NCBI RefSeq assembly: GCF_023630255.1
Contig: NZ_JALPRS010000001.1
Location: 2,108,001 to 2,172,000 of the forward strand
Length of the DNA: 64,000 nt
Source: Pontibacter deserti
GTDB taxonomy: Bacteria; Bacteroidota; Bacteroidia; Cytophagales; Hymenobacteraceae
Direction: 5' to 3'
Below the pieces are notes generated by a model. The model did no database searches. It saw nothing but the letters and a program-made list of their open reading frames with translations, and was not told the DNA's origin. Shown in pieces: positions 8,813 to 18,408 of the stretch (its first letter is position 1; the number at the start of each line of letters is the position of its first letter). The position numbers and the translations under genes were made by a program.

Positions 8813-10135
8813 TTATTTAAGCATAGATGCCGTGTTGGGGTTAGAGAGTAGTTCTCCGAAGAGCTCCCAGCGCTTGTCCGGGTTATTTTCTGTGCCTCCA
8901 TTACCTTCGATATAGTTGCGTACCAGTTGCTTACCCAGGTTATAGTTTATCACATAGCTTCTATACTTATCCATAAAGCGGGTACGCTGCAGCGCTTTGT
9001 CTTTTGGGTACAAGTTATACTTCACCAGCATGTCAGCGGCCTGCTCACGGGTTATTTTGCCATCTAAGTATAACCTTGCTGCTTCGTTACCGGCAAAATC
9101 CAGCTGGCCAATTTTTTCAAGTATAGTATAGTAGCGGTCGGCTTCAGATGCATTTAAACCAGCCAGCGGGAAGAGCACTTCTTTCTCAAACTTCATGCGG
9201 TCGCCGGCCGGGAAAGCCACCTCAATGCCATAGTTGGCGCTACCCTCGGCAATCAGGCTTTGCGGGCTGAACAGCGGGTAGATCGAATATTCCTTCCAGC
9301 CTTTTTTATCTACTAAGTTCTGCTCCAACAGCACATTAAACACGTGGTGTCCCGGGTAACCTTCATGCGAGGCCAGGTCCACGGCGCGTTCAATGTAGAT
9401 CGGAAAATCGGTGTTTATCTGAATCAAACTATAGCCTTTGCCTTTATAGTAGTTGTACCCAGACCAGGCTTTGTCTGTAACAAACTCCAATTTAAAGTTT
9501 TCCTGTTCTGGTAAAGTATAATGTGCTTTGGTACGGGTGCGGGCTTCGGCTATGGCAGCTCTGAATACAGTATCTAGTCTGGCTTTAGGTATTTCAAATT
9601 TAGCGCGGTAAGCATCCCAACGTTCCGTTATACTTCCTTTGCCCGGCAATTGCTTGTCGATGTCAGAAAGTATGGCCTCGAAGTGCGAAAGTTCGTAATG
9701 TGGCGGTACAGCATCGTAAAGCAGCCTGGCCTCTTCGTCAAAACCATACTTCTTACCCTGCATCATCTCTACTTTGGTAATAGCCGCGATGATCTGTTTT
9801 TTGAACATAGCTACACGGCGTTTCTCATCTGCAGGCAGGTTAGTGGTATCCTGTAGGTTCAGTTGCTGTTGTATGGCTTTAAACTCAGTTAAAAATTCAT
9901 CCGCAGGAAGTGTATCGGCAGGTTCACCTGTTGGTTTCCACTCTTCCGGACCGTAGTAAGCATCTACAATATCACTGTCGTACTGGCCCAGTTTAAGAAG
10001 GGTTTTAACGTAGCGCTCGGCAAGTTGGTCCATGGTAGCCACCTCCGTTTTTTCTGTTTCGGTTTTAGTAGCTGTACAGGCCCAGGTGGCGGTAAGCAGT
10101 ACAAGTAATAGCAGCGTTTTTTTCAGAGTTTGCAT
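8813..10135 (-). CDS. DUF885 family lipoprotein, probable metallopeptidase
   Basis: A 440-residue protein with a lipobox (TATWAC, Cys about 20). The hallmark of the DUF885 family, SHEGYPGHH, is present at about residues 255-263; it resembles a zinc-peptidase HExxH-type motif, and family members are predicted or known carboxypeptidases. A late block, LDGKITREQAADMLV, is also usual in this family. The length is short of the ~580 of many DUF885 proteins; the N-terminal helical region is compact here. Cell-envelope peptide hydrolysis is the likely job. It is transcribed alone, convergent with the YetF-like gene. Confidence 0.85.
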   Translation of the reverse strand: MQTLKKTLLLLVLLTATWACTATKTETEKTEVATMDQLAERYVKTLLKLGQYDSDIVDAYYGPEEWKPTGEPADTLPADEFLTEFKAIQQQLNLQDTTNLPADEKRRVAMFKKQIIAAITKVEMMQGKKYGFDEEARLLYDAVPPHYELSHFEAILSDIDKQLPGKGSITERWDAYRAKFEIPKARLDTVFRAAIAEARTRTKAHYTLPEQENFKLEFVTDKAWSGYNYYKGKGYSLIQINTDFPIYIERAVDLASHEGYPGHHVFNVLLEQNLVDKKGWKEYSIYPLFSPQSLIAEGSANYGIEVAFPAGDRMKFEKEVLFPLAGLNASEADRYYTILEKIGQLDFAGNEAARLYLDGKITREQAADMLVKYNLYPKDKALQRTRFMDKYRSYVINYNLGKQLVRNYIEGNGGTENNPDKRWELFGELLSNPNTASMLK

Positions 10136-10260
10136 GTAAGGGTAAGTATAGTTTTAAAGCAAGTTATACTTGTTTGGGCAGGATGGAAAGTATAGGTCGG
10201 GAAGTTATACTTAGCCCGGGAATGTATCTACCAGGTATAACTATTGATCTGCAGAAAATA

Positions 10261-10298
10261 TAGCCACTCGCATGAGCTAGGCACGCTGCGAATGGCTA
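10261..10298 (-). terminator. Terminator after phzF-like gene
   Basis: The 12-nt arms (10261-10272 and 10287-10298) pair in 11 of 12 positions and are followed on the minus strand by TATTTT. It lies 9 bp past the stop of the PhzF-like gene. Confidence 0.65.
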
Positions 10299-10306
10299 TG
10301 CGTTAT

Positions 10307-11095
10307 TTATACTTCTATTTCGCCTGTTAAGTAGGTTACAGCTTTCCCTGTGATCTTCACCCTCTTTCCCAGATACTCGCAAGTCAGGTTGCCTTGCCTT
10401 TTAGATAGCTGCTTTGCCGTCATCACCTGTTTGCTCAGGCGCTGGCTCCAATAGGGAGTAAGTGTGGTATGAGCAGAACCAGTTACCGGATCCTCAACAA
10501 TGCCTACCTGCGGGCAGAAAAACCGGGATACAAAATCAACCCCTTTACCAGGTGCCGAAACAATGACACCGCGTGCTTCTACTGAATTTATAAGGTTAGT
10601 ATCCGGGTTAAAGCCTGCCACATCATCCTCTGATTCAAATATCAGCAGGTAATCTGTTTTGCCTTTGTAGGTTTCCCGTGGAGCTTTTCCGAAGGCCTCT
10701 ACCAGAGCTTCCGGTGTTTCAGTGGCCTCAAATACATCCGTCGGAAAATCCAGTGTAAGGGTATCGGCGCGACGCTGCACACGCAACAAACCGCTTCTGT
10801 GCGAGTGCAGGTTTATTACATCGGTTAGGTGGTTGTAATACGTAAACAGCACGTAAGCTGCCGCCAGTGTAGCGTGCCCGCAAAGGTCTACTTCCACGGT
10901 TGGTGTAAACCAGCGTATCTCGTAATCATCACCGGTCTTCACTACAAAAGCAGTTTCGGCCAGATTGTTCTCTGCGCCTATCTGTTGCATGGTCTTGTCA
11001 TCGAGCCACGCATCCAGCACGCAAACAGCAGCCGGGTTTCCGCCAAATACTTTATCTGTAAAAGCGTCTATCTGGTATAGTTTTATCTTTGCCAC
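10307..11095 (-). CDS. PhzF-family isomerase/epimerase
   Basis: A 262-residue soluble enzyme. The start YQIDAFTDKVFGGNPAAV is the classic PhzF N-terminus; NLAETAF carries the catalytic glutamate (Glu47); EVDLCGHATLAAAYVL and GIVEDPVTGSAHTTL are the two glycine-rich substrate-site blocks, and the size is usual for the family. PhzF proteins catalyse proton-transfer isomerisations on small acids. There is no phenazine cluster nearby, so the substrate is unknown. A DUF3267 gene lies upstream on the same strand, 50 bp away. Confidence 0.92.
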   Translation of the reverse strand: MAKIKLYQIDAFTDKVFGGNPAAVCVLDAWLDDKTMQQIGAENNLAETAFVVKTGDDYEIRWFTPTVEVDLCGHATLAAAYVLFTYYNHLTDVINLHSHRSGLLRVQRRADTLTLDFPTDVFEATETPEALVEAFGKAPRETYKGKTDYLLIFESEDDVAGFNPDTNLINSVEARGVIVSAPGKGVDFVSRFFCPQVGIVEDPVTGSAHTTLTPYWSQRLSKQVMTAKQLSKRQGNLTCEYLGKRVKITGKAVTYLTGEIEV

Positions 11096-11145
11096 AATTA
11101 TAGTTATTGGTTATTAGTTTATAGTTATTTGAGTAAGAGTATAAG

Positions 11146-11745
11146 TTATACTTTCCGGTACACAATACAACCAATCAGTTCCGGGTGGTCCTGTACCAGG
11201 TCGTGTTTACTGGTATGGCGCAGCATCCAAAGTATAAGCATATCGCCGCCGGCAGCTATGGTAAACAGTAGCCCGAACAAAAATACGTTGATGCTGCCAA
11301 GTATAAGCCCGGCTATAGTTGGCAGCACGCCCATTACCAGGCCCGGCATCATGCCGCCAAGTATGTAAGGCCTTAGGGGCAGCACTTCTTTGCAGTGGCA
11401 ATACGGAGTAAGCATTTTCCAGTGCACACCATACTTTATCGACTTCAATCCGTTTTTGCAAAAGGCTGCCCAGGTAAATCCATGCAACAGTTCGTGCACC
11501 ACTGCCCCCGGAATCATGATCAGGAAAATAAACAAAGGGTAAAGCAACATGGTAAGCTTGTGCTCCCCGTAAAAGCTTTTGATGTTCTGGAACTCAAACT
11601 GCTCTGGCCACAGCCATACATAAGCAGGTATAAAAATTAGTAACAGGGGGAGTATAAAGAACAGGGCTAACACGTTGGCTTTTGCAGCACTAACGGTTAG
11701 CTCCTGTTTTGTATACTTGCTGCTATCTTCTATCTGGTTTATCAT
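11146..11745 (-). CDS. DUF3267 family membrane zincin
   Basis: A 199-residue membrane protein with four hydrophobic helices. HELLHGF, inside helix two, is the HExxH zinc motif of the DUF3267 putative zincin peptidases, and a conserved HCKEVL-PLRPYILGG block follows. By analogy with M50-type intramembrane proteases, the active site would lie at the membrane. The substrate is unknown. It is 50 bp upstream of the PhzF-like gene on the same strand and could share a transcript. Confidence 0.85.
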   Translation of the reverse strand: MINQIEDSSKYTKQELTVSAAKANVLALFFILPLLLIFIPAYVWLWPEQFEFQNIKSFYGEHKLTMLLYPLFIFLIMIPGAVVHELLHGFTWAAFCKNGLKSIKYGVHWKMLTPYCHCKEVLPLRPYILGGMMPGLVMGVLPTIAGLILGSINVFLFGLLFTIAAGGDMLILWMLRHTSKHDLVQDHPELIGCIVYRKV

Positions 11746-11852
11746 GTGTAACCAAATATAACAACAAATATTTATAGTTGTGGCTGCACCAATGCAGCTG
11801 CCGGCATCCTTCAGGTTACATTTTATTAATTACTAGATGTGCTGTATACTTA

Positions 11853-13199
11853 TTAGCTGTTACTCCAGGCATATAAGTTCGAAGATGGCAGCACGATCAC
11901 GTAATCATGCGAATAGAAGCGCTTCAATTGTGCATCATCTTTTAGTTTTCTGGATTTTCGAAGCAGTTTCTTCATTTGTTCGTTACCCTCAAACCACACC
12001 GGTTGATCTTTATTAAGTTTAAAAGCAAAACGGACAGCGTTAATTACATCAGTTTGTTCTTCAATCATTTTATATACCTGTTTTTGTTGCCCCTCATTAC
12101 ATCTTTTATAGGCTTCTACCAGTCGGGCAAATTGCCCTGTACCGTTCAGGTAGCTGTCGTTGGTAAAATATTGATCAGGTATACTATAGCTCAGGTTCGT
12201 GATCCGGATAGAGAGTACTTTGTTTCGAGTGATACCATATTCATTTGCCAGAAACCAGCCTTCATATTTATGAAAGTTGTCGTTCGTAAGCTGATAGGTT
12301 CGTGTATGGTCTGCCCCACCCCAAAGTATAAATTTGTCTCTTCTGAGTAGCTTCCCGAACTTACTATCATCTGTCAGGTTGTTGATAATGGCTCTTGTTC
12401 GCGCTTTCTCACGCATTGCAAAAGCTTCACTTTCGCTCATTCCCATCTCTTTATATACCCTAAAAGCTGTAGAAGCCTGGTCAAAAGCTGAAAGGTTATC
12501 TAGCACATTTAATACAAACTGCTTATTTAAATAGGGCCTGTCTTTTACATGAAACCTGGCCGGTGCCTCATGGGCCAGCGAGTCCATATACCCGATCAGT
12601 GCTACTGTGTTGTTCTTGAAACTGATAACTTTATCACGGAAATTCTTATGGCCCTGCTGCGTAAAGAATGGACTGAAAACATTGCGGAGCGAGAAATTGA
12701 ATTCCTGTTCAAAATCAGAGCAAACAATGGTTATCTTCTTTTCCGGGTGGTTAGTGTTCCACTGTTGCACTTCCTTCAGAAAATCAAGCTCTTCCTTGCT
12801 GCCAAAGTATGGCTTCAGCACATCAAGCACTTTATCACAGGTATCAGATTTGCAGTTAATATAGGCATTCACGAACGGGGTAGTAGAGTAAGGCACTTCT
12901 TTTACCAGCACCGGAAAATCATCAATGGTATTCAGGTGAAAGACCAGGTCACGTGCCGTACGATGCACTGCATTCATCCAATGATTCTCGCCGATCATTA
13001 CCACCCGTTTCCCCCTTGCCGCCTCATCTATCCACGACATATCGTAATGCCCTTTTTTAGAGGTGATGGTGTTTGCTGTAAGCTCAAAACCAGGAGTTAT
13101 ACTTACATCATGAGAATAGGTGGCACAGTCAGCATTACCCTGTGAAAAGCAACTCAGGGCTGTAGCAAAGCCTAAGAAGCTTAATAAAAATTTTTTCAT
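11853..13199 (-). CDS. Secreted erythromycin-esterase-like protein
   Basis: A 448-residue protein with a signal peptide ending CFSQ. The block RVVMIGENHWMNAVHRTARD (about 70-90) and the late block FILWGGADHTRTYQL match in position the GE-x-(S/N)H-G and WE-x-N-x-H motifs of the erythromycin esterase/ChaN-like fold, whose catalysis uses Glu and His. Overall similarity to named esterases is low, so a resistance role must not be assumed. Four cysteines in the first 145 residues (including CKSDTC) suggest disulphides, fitting export. It is monocistronic. Confidence 0.65.
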   Translation of the reverse strand: MKKFLLSFLGFATALSCFSQGNADCATYSHDVSITPGFELTANTITSKKGHYDMSWIDEAARGKRVVMIGENHWMNAVHRTARDLVFHLNTIDDFPVLVKEVPYSTTPFVNAYINCKSDTCDKVLDVLKPYFGSKEELDFLKEVQQWNTNHPEKKITIVCSDFEQEFNFSLRNVFSPFFTQQGHKNFRDKVISFKNNTVALIGYMDSLAHEAPARFHVKDRPYLNKQFVLNVLDNLSAFDQASTAFRVYKEMGMSESEAFAMREKARTRAIINNLTDDSKFGKLLRRDKFILWGGADHTRTYQLTNDNFHKYEGWFLANEYGITRNKVLSIRITNLSYSIPDQYFTNDSYLNGTGQFARLVEAYKRCNEGQQKQVYKMIEEQTDVINAVRFAFKLNKDQPVWFEGNEQMKKLLRKSRKLKDDAQLKRFYSHDYVIVLPSSNLYAWSNS

Positions 13200-13399
13200 A
13201 AGTTTTATAGTTAGTAGATGGAACAGTTGCAGCGGGTATATCCAGCATCATCAGGCATTGCTTTAAGCCAAATTATTTTCAGGATATTACAAAAGATGAA
13301 GTATAAACTGCTTTAGTTGCAGCAGCGCTGATTTTTTTATTTATGAAGCCTGTCTTTGTCTGTATAGCTTTTGAATAGCTCATATAAAAACAAAAAAGC

Positions 13400-13407
13400 T
13401 ATATTTG
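13400..13407 (+). promoter_or_regulatory. Candidate -7 box for ABC transporter operon
   Basis: TATATTTG matches the Bacteroidota -7 consensus TAnnTTTG. It lies 41 bp upstream of the GTG start at 13448. A TTTTG at 13369-13373 could be the -33 element, but the spacing is long. Confidence 0.4.
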
Positions 13408-13447
13408 TTAAGCCTGCAAACAGGTGTATCCTAAACCAACTATAATT

Positions 13448-14338
13448 GTGGCTATCGTTTTAAGTATAGATAATCTCTCGAAAAATTATGGCAGCCTGAA
13501 AGCTGTAGATAACCTGACCCTGCAAATAGAAGAAGGCAATATCTATGGCTTGCTTGGCCCTAACGGCAGTGGTAAAACAACCACGCTGGGCATGGTGCTT
13601 GATGTGATTCGCCCCAGCAGTGGCAGTTTTTCGTGGTTTGGCGAAGGTATCAGCAAAGCAACAAAGCAACGTGTAGGGGCTATACTTGAAACCCCTAATT
13701 TTTACCCATACCTTACTGCCAAACATAACCTGCAGGTGGTAGCCGATAATAAAGGTGTCGGACACCATAACATTAACAAAATGCTGGACCTGGTAGGGTT
13801 GGGTACACGCAGCCACACCACTTTTAAAGGCTTCTCGCTGGGGATGAAGCAACGTTTAGCCCTGGCCGCTGCCATGCTAAACAACCCGGAAGTGCTGGTG
13901 CTGGACGAGCCAACCAACGGCCTCGACCCACAAGGTATAGCCGAAGTGCGCGACCTTATACTTCGGATTGCAGCCCAGGGTAAAACCATTATACTTGCCA
14001 GCCACCTGCTTGATGAAGTTGAAAAAGTATGTACACATGTAGCCGTGCTGCGCACAGGCAAACTGGTAACAAATGGACCTGTAAATACTATTCTATCTGC
14101 TAAAGAACAATTACTTATCAGTGCTAATGAACTTGCTCCAGTTCTCCAGTTACTGGAGCGCCTGCCGTACATTACCCAGTTCAGCCAAGAGAAGGAATAT
14201 ATAAGCCTGACCTTGCAGGATGGCTATACCAGCACCGACCTTAACCGCGACATGTTTGCCCAGGGCATTGTGCTCTCGCAGTTGGTGGGTCGCCGCAAAA
14301 GCCTGGAAAAACAGTTTCTTGAGATTATCAAATCCTAA
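13448..14338 (+). CDS. ABC transporter ATP-binding protein
   Basis: A 296-residue ATPase with Walker A (GPNGSGKTT), signature FSLGMKQRL, Walker B VLVLDEPTNGLDPQG and H-loop ASHLLDE. The family is the ABC-2/CcmA type that pairs with hydrophobic permeases. The frame is open from a GTG at 13424, but homologous proteins begin just before LSIDNLSKNYG. The GTG at 13448 gives MAIVLSIDNL, and a promoter box ends at 13407, so I prefer 13448; 13424 is possible. Its stop is 5 bp before the permease gene, which completes the exporter. The substrate is unknown. Confidence 0.92.
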   Translation: MAIVLSIDNLSKNYGSLKAVDNLTLQIEEGNIYGLLGPNGSGKTTTLGMVLDVIRPSSGSFSWFGEGISKATKQRVGAILETPNFYPYLTAKHNLQVVADNKGVGHHNINKMLDLVGLGTRSHTTFKGFSLGMKQRLALAAAMLNNPEVLVLDEPTNGLDPQGIAEVRDLILRIAAQGKTIILASHLLDEVEKVCTHVAVLRTGKLVTNGPVNTILSAKEQLLISANELAPVLQLLERLPYITQFSQEKEYISLTLQDGYTSTDLNRDMFAQGIVLSQLVGRRKSLEKQFLEIIKS

Positions 14339-14343
14339 CGCTG

Positions 14344-15114
14344 ATGAACTTACTCCGAACCGAGTTTCGCAAAATATTCCCTTACCGTACTTTCTGGGTT
14401 ATACTGGCTGTTTATGTGCTCCTGCTGGTGCTTATACTTTACACAAGCACAAGTGTTGAGATAAATGGTAAAGCGTTGGGTAATGAAACATACCAGTTCC
14501 CTGGCTTGTGGATGCGCCTGACATATGTGGCCCATTTCTTTAATCTGTTGCTGGGCATACTGGTTATTGTGCTTGTAACCGACGAATACAGCTACCGCAC
14601 TGTAAGGCAAGAGGTAATTGATGGCCTTTCAAGGGCTGAAGTAGTGCTGAGCAAATTTTATGTTGTACTGGCTTTGGCAGTTTTCAGTACAGTGTTTCTG
14701 CTGGCGCTTGGGTTATACTTTGGCTTACTTTATAGTTCAAACACAAGCATAAATGCCATGTTCAGCCAGATAGATTATCTCTCCTACTACTTTGTGCAGG
14801 CTGTGGCTTATATGGTACTGGCTATGCTTTTTGCATTCTTTATCCGGAAAAGCGGGTTGGCCATTATTGCGTTTATTGCCTATACCAAAATTGTTGAGCC
14901 ACTTATCCACTTTAAGTTACCTGACCACATAGATAAGTATTTCCCGATGAAAGCCCTGGATAGCCTAACTCCTATGCCTGGTCAGGAGCTGTTCGGGCAA
15001 CTTACCTCCCCTATAGAGCAGCTTTCTCCTGCGATGGCTACGTTACCATCGTTATTATATACCGGCTTGTTTCTGCTGTTCTGCTACCTTATACTTAAAA
15101 TAAGAGATCTATAA
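14344..15114 (+). CDS. ABC-2 type transporter permease
   Basis: A 256-residue protein with six predicted transmembrane helices, the first at about 16-36 and the last at the C-terminus. The layout (amphipathic N-terminus, then RTFWVILAVYVLLLVLILYT, and a long loop before the second helix) is typical of ABC-2 permeases. It immediately follows its ATPase. Its last six bases overlap the 3' end of the convergent gene at 15109, with no room for a terminator. Confidence 0.88.
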   Translation: MNLLRTEFRKIFPYRTFWVILAVYVLLLVLILYTSTSVEINGKALGNETYQFPGLWMRLTYVAHFFNLLLGILVIVLVTDEYSYRTVRQEVIDGLSRAEVVLSKFYVVLALAVFSTVFLLALGLYFGLLYSSNTSINAMFSQIDYLSYYFVQAVAYMVLAMLFAFFIRKSGLAIIAFIAYTKIVEPLIHFKLPDHIDKYFPMKALDSLTPMPGQELFGQLTSPIEQLSPAMATLPSLLYTGLFLLFCYLILKIRDL

Positions 15115-15786
15115 GTTGTTATAGTAATTAACTATAGCCATAAATTCCTGCGGCAGATCAAAACTGAGTTTCTGCTTTCGGGCATAGGCTTTCACAACGG
15201 AGGCATGTTTGCCGCAGTAGCTCAGGAAGTCTTTTCGGATATTTGTTAGCTTAACAATTTCGCCATCAGGTTGAAGAATATAGAATTTGGGCTTTATCTG
15301 GTCATAATACTCTCCGCTTAACGGATAACCTAACGGATCATAAGTATTGCCATCCATAGAAGATGCCAGGTAAGGGTCTACTGTTTTCTTATTGTAGCTT
15401 TCCCGCATCAGCAGGGTGGCTTTTCCCTGGTTCAGCTGCTCGAAAAAAGTAGGCTTTTTGAAATCTGTATAGTCTTTGCCCTGGTCCCAGAAAATAGATT
15501 TAAATATGTGGCTCCGGTTGCTGAGTTCATCCGATACTTCGAACTGGGCCACGTTTACCGGCGAGAGCGTACTTAGTGTGCCGTCTTCATTCGATACTGA
15601 AATAATATCCTGGGTACGGTAATAGGTGATCTTGCCTTCCAATACATCACCGGTGGTAAGTGTAACAATTCCTTTTGCCCATTCCTGAATATCAATATCC
15701 TGCCTGTGCTGGGCGCAAAGGGTGAAGCTGAAAAGTAGTCCTACACCTGTCAGCTTCAATGATCTGTAAGTTAAAAAACATTTCAT
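15109..15786 (-). CDS. Secreted protein of unknown function
   Basis: A 225-residue protein with an N-terminal signal (about 1-26, ending LCAQ). The first half, GIVTLTTGDVLEGKITYY, followed by SVSNEDGTLSTLSPVNVAQFEV, looks like a small beta-barrel (LSm/SH3-like 'add-a-function' domain) that is common in exported Cytophagales proteins. The second half is helical and ends in LPQEFMAIVNYYNNL. I recognise no named family. It is convergent with the ABC permease and its stop overlaps that gene by 6 bp. Confidence 0.75.
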   Translation of the reverse strand: MKCFLTYRSLKLTGVGLLFSFTLCAQHRQDIDIQEWAKGIVTLTTGDVLEGKITYYRTQDIISVSNEDGTLSTLSPVNVAQFEVSDELSNRSHIFKSIFWDQGKDYTDFKKPTFFEQLNQGKATLLMRESYNKKTVDPYLASSMDGNTYDPLGYPLSGEYYDQIKPKFYILQPDGEIVKLTNIRKDFLSYCGKHASVVKAYARKQKLSFDLPQEFMAIVNYYNNL

Positions 15787-15922
15787 AGGCTGTCCTTTCC
15801 TTTTAAGGGTTTATGCTACACACTGCCTATACTTTTTATACTTAAATAACAACAGAAGAGACCCTCAAAGTATACCTTTTCTAAAAACAGATAGAATTAT
15901 TTAGGTAACATACTAAAAACAA

Positions 15923-15947
15923 AAGCCAGTGCATTGCTGCACTGGCT
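15923..15947 (-). terminator. Terminator after ribBA
   Basis: AAGCCAGTGCA / TGCACTGGCTT, 11-bp arms with a 3-nt loop, followed on the minus strand by TTTTGTTTTT. Confidence 0.8.
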
Positions 15948-15976
15948 TCATCTGCAATCCCTTCGCAGGAAATTGT

Positions 15977-17221
15977 TTATTTATTTATAGTTGCACTTTT
16001 CAGTATCTCGTGGCCCAGCTTGTCGCGCTTGGTAGCCAGGTACTTTTTGTTATGCGGATTCGGTGCAATTTCGATAGGAACATTGCCCACAACTTCTAAA
16101 CCATAACCGATCAGTCCGGTACGCTTTTTAGGGTTGTTAGAGATAAGTTTCATTTTGGTAACGCCCAGATCCCGCAGAATTTGTGCACCTACACCATAAT
16201 CACGCTCATCCATGCCAAAGCCTAGTTCCAGGTTAGCTTCTACTGTATCCAGCCCTTGCTCTTGTAGTTTATAGGCTTTTAATTTATTGATAAGCCCAAT
16301 GCCACGGCCTTCCTGGTTCATATATACAATCACGCCTTTGCCTTCGCGCTCGATCATTCGCATGGCCTCATGTAGCTGCGGGCCGCAATCACAACGGCAG
16401 GATCCGAAAATATCACCGGTTACGCAAGACGAATGCACACGCACCAACACAGGCTCGTCTTCTGCCCAGGTACCTTTTACAAGTGCCAGGTGCTTGGCTC
16501 CGTTGCTGCGCTGCGTAAACGCATACAGATCAAAATCACCGAAATCGGTTGGCAACTGTACTGCAATTTCGCGGTCTATCAGGCTTTCCTTTTTTAGGCG
16601 GTAGGCGATCAGGTCTTTTATTGAAACCAGCTTCAGGTTAAAACGCTTAGCAACGTGAACCAAGTCCGGCAGGCGGGCCATTGTACCATCTTCGTTCATG
16701 ATTTCGATAAGTACACCGGCAGGCGCAAGTCCGGCTAAACGAGCCAGGTCTACAGCTGCTTCGGTATGGCCGGCACGACGTAAAACCCCTTCTTTCTTCG
16801 CTTTTAACGGAAAAATGTGCCCTGGCTTACCAAGCGAATGCGGATCTGTGTTGGGGTCAACAAGTGCCTGTATGGTCTTTGCTCTGTCGGATGCCGATAT
16901 ACCTGTAGTACAGCCATGCCCGATCAAATCAACAGATACCGTAAACGGTGTAGCGTGCAGCGCGGTATTGCGGCCAACCATCAGCTCAAGACCCAGCTCT
17001 TCGCAGCGCTCTTCGGTAAGCGGTGCACAGATCAGGCCGCGGCCATGGGTAGCCATAAAGTTAATGATCTCTGGTGTTACCATCTCGGCAGCACAGATAA
17101 AATCGCCTTCGTTCTCACGATCGTCGTCGTCCACCACAATAATTACTTTACCTTGGCGGATATCTTCGATGGCATCCTCGATCGAGTCGAGTTTTATAGT
17201 TTCTTGGTTTGTATTCTCCAT
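15977..17221 (-). CDS. ribBA: Bifunctional RibBA (DHBP synthase / GTP cyclohydrolase II)
   Basis: A 414-residue fusion enzyme of riboflavin synthesis. Residues ~1-205 are the RibB domain ([16 protein letters not shown] with acidic metal ligands, then [11 protein letters not shown] and [15 protein letters not shown]), which turns ribulose-5-phosphate into dihydroxybutanone phosphate. Residues ~210-400 are the RibA domain with zinc cysteines in [19 protein letters not shown] and the block NQEGRGIGL, which opens GTP. The length is normal for the fusion. The 5' leader (17222-17473, shared with a divergent glycosyltransferase) shows no FMN-riboswitch core that I can recognise. Confidence 0.96.
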   Translation of the reverse strand: MENTNQETIKLDSIEDAIEDIRQGKVIIVVDDDDRENEGDFICAAEMVTPEIINFMATHGRGLICAPLTEERCEELGLELMVGRNTALHATPFTVSVDLIGHGCTTGISASDRAKTIQALVDPNTDPHSLGKPGHIFPLKAKKEGVLRRAGHTEAAVDLARLAGLAPAGVLIEIMNEDGTMARLPDLVHVAKRFNLKLVSIKDLIAYRLKKESLIDREIAVQLPTDFGDFDLYAFTQRSNGAKHLALVKGTWAEDEPVLVRVHSSCVTGDIFGSCRCDCGPQLHEAMRMIEREGKGVIVYMNQEGRGIGLINKLKAYKLQEQGLDTVEANLELGFGMDERDYGVGAQILRDLGVTKMKLISNNPKKRTGLIGYGLEVVGNVPIEIAPNPHNKKYLATKRDKLGHEILKSATINK

Positions 17222-17473
17222 AAAATGTTTTGAGGCATAAGAACTGATAATGTTTGCCTTAGGCCCTGCTTTTAGAAAACTTATTGCTTCTACTTATCAT
17301 AACTATAAAACTAAAGGCATTGTTCAATACCATAACCCTACAGATATAGCTAGTATCAGCAGAAAATCGGAAAACTGAACAAAGGTAGAAAGTAAAAGAC
17401 CTTCTATAAAGATTAAGTTGATTATTTTTATGCGGCTTAGTTGTTATCACCTCTGCTATTTATACTTCTGCCC

Positions 17474-18397
17474 ATGAGATGCTCTGTTATAGTTGCCAAT
17501 TACAATAACTCCGCTTTTATAAAGCAGGCATTACAATCTATAGAGCAGCAAACCTACCGCAACTGGGAAGCAGTGGTGGTGGATGATTGTTCAACCGATA
17601 ACTCTTTAGCAATAGTAGATACTTACCTGGCTACTGTTGCTGATAAAACAAATTATAAACTGATACGCTTACTTAAAAATGAAGGGGTGGGCAATGCCAA
17701 GAGAGTTGGTGTGAAAGAATGTACAGGAGAACTGGTATTTATACTTGATGCCGACGATGCTTTAACTCCTACTGCCTTAGAAGAACTAACTGCAGCTCAC
17801 GTTCAATACCCTGCTGCCAGTCTTATTTACTCTACACATTATAACTGCGATGCCGATTTAAATCCTATTGAAGTTGAGCCGACTATAAAACAAGTGCAGT
17901 TTTCTGATCTGCTTGAGGACAGTATTTCTCATTTAGCATCTTTTAAGAGGCGGTTTTACGACCTTACCACAGGTATAGATCCATATTTTAAGCTGGCTGT
18001 AGACAAGGACATCTATTACAAACTGGAAGAAGTTGGAGATGTGGTGTTTGTAAACAAGCCGCTATATTTTTACCGCATCAGCAAAAGCGGAATTTCACAA
18101 GGTTTTGATAACTATATCCGCTCCCGCGACTATAAACTGGCTGCTATAGAAAATGCTATTAAGCGACGTGAGAAAAGCGGGGTAAAACTACCTGACAAGT
18201 ATAAACTAAGAAAACTACTCGCAGAGATTCACCTGCTGCAGGCTGAAGGACTTGTTTACTCCCGCCAAAGTTTGGGCAAGAAACTTCTGAAGCACCTGGG
18301 GCTGGCTATACTTTACAACCCCCTTGGAAGTATAAAACGGAAGCTGAAGGCTGCTTTTATGCTTAGCAGGTTAAAAAGAGCAGTCTTGAGGAAATAG
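17474..18397 (+). CDS. Family 2 glycosyltransferase
   Basis: A 307-residue GT-A fold enzyme. MRCSVIVANYNNSAF is the GT2 opening, VVDDCSTDNS carries the nucleotide-binding Asp and FILDADDALTP gives the DxD motif. The frame is open from a TTG at 17441, but the conserved start is the ATG at 17474. The basic C-terminal tail (KRKLKAAFMLSRLKRAV) may touch the membrane. Sugar donor and acceptor cannot be inferred, and no other polysaccharide gene is adjacent. It converges on dnaG with an 11-bp gap and no obvious terminator. Confidence 0.9.
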   Translation: MRCSVIVANYNNSAFIKQALQSIEQQTYRNWEAVVVDDCSTDNSLAIVDTYLATVADKTNYKLIRLLKNEGVGNAKRVGVKECTGELVFILDADDALTPTALEELTAAHVQYPAASLIYSTHYNCDADLNPIEVEPTIKQVQFSDLLEDSISHLASFKRRFYDLTTGIDPYFKLAVDKDIYYKLEEVGDVVFVNKPLYFYRISKSGISQGFDNYIRSRDYKLAAIENAIKRREKSGVKLPDKYKLRKLLAEIHLLQAEGLVYSRQSLGKKLLKHLGLAILYNPLGSIKRKLKAAFMLSRLKRAVLRK

Positions 18398-18408
18398 CGA
18401 ACTTTAGC

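Noticed and set aside
17222..17473. FMN riboswitch upstream of ribBA
   Set aside because: I looked for the conserved AGGGG...GGTGAAATTCC-type core on the minus strand and did not find it.
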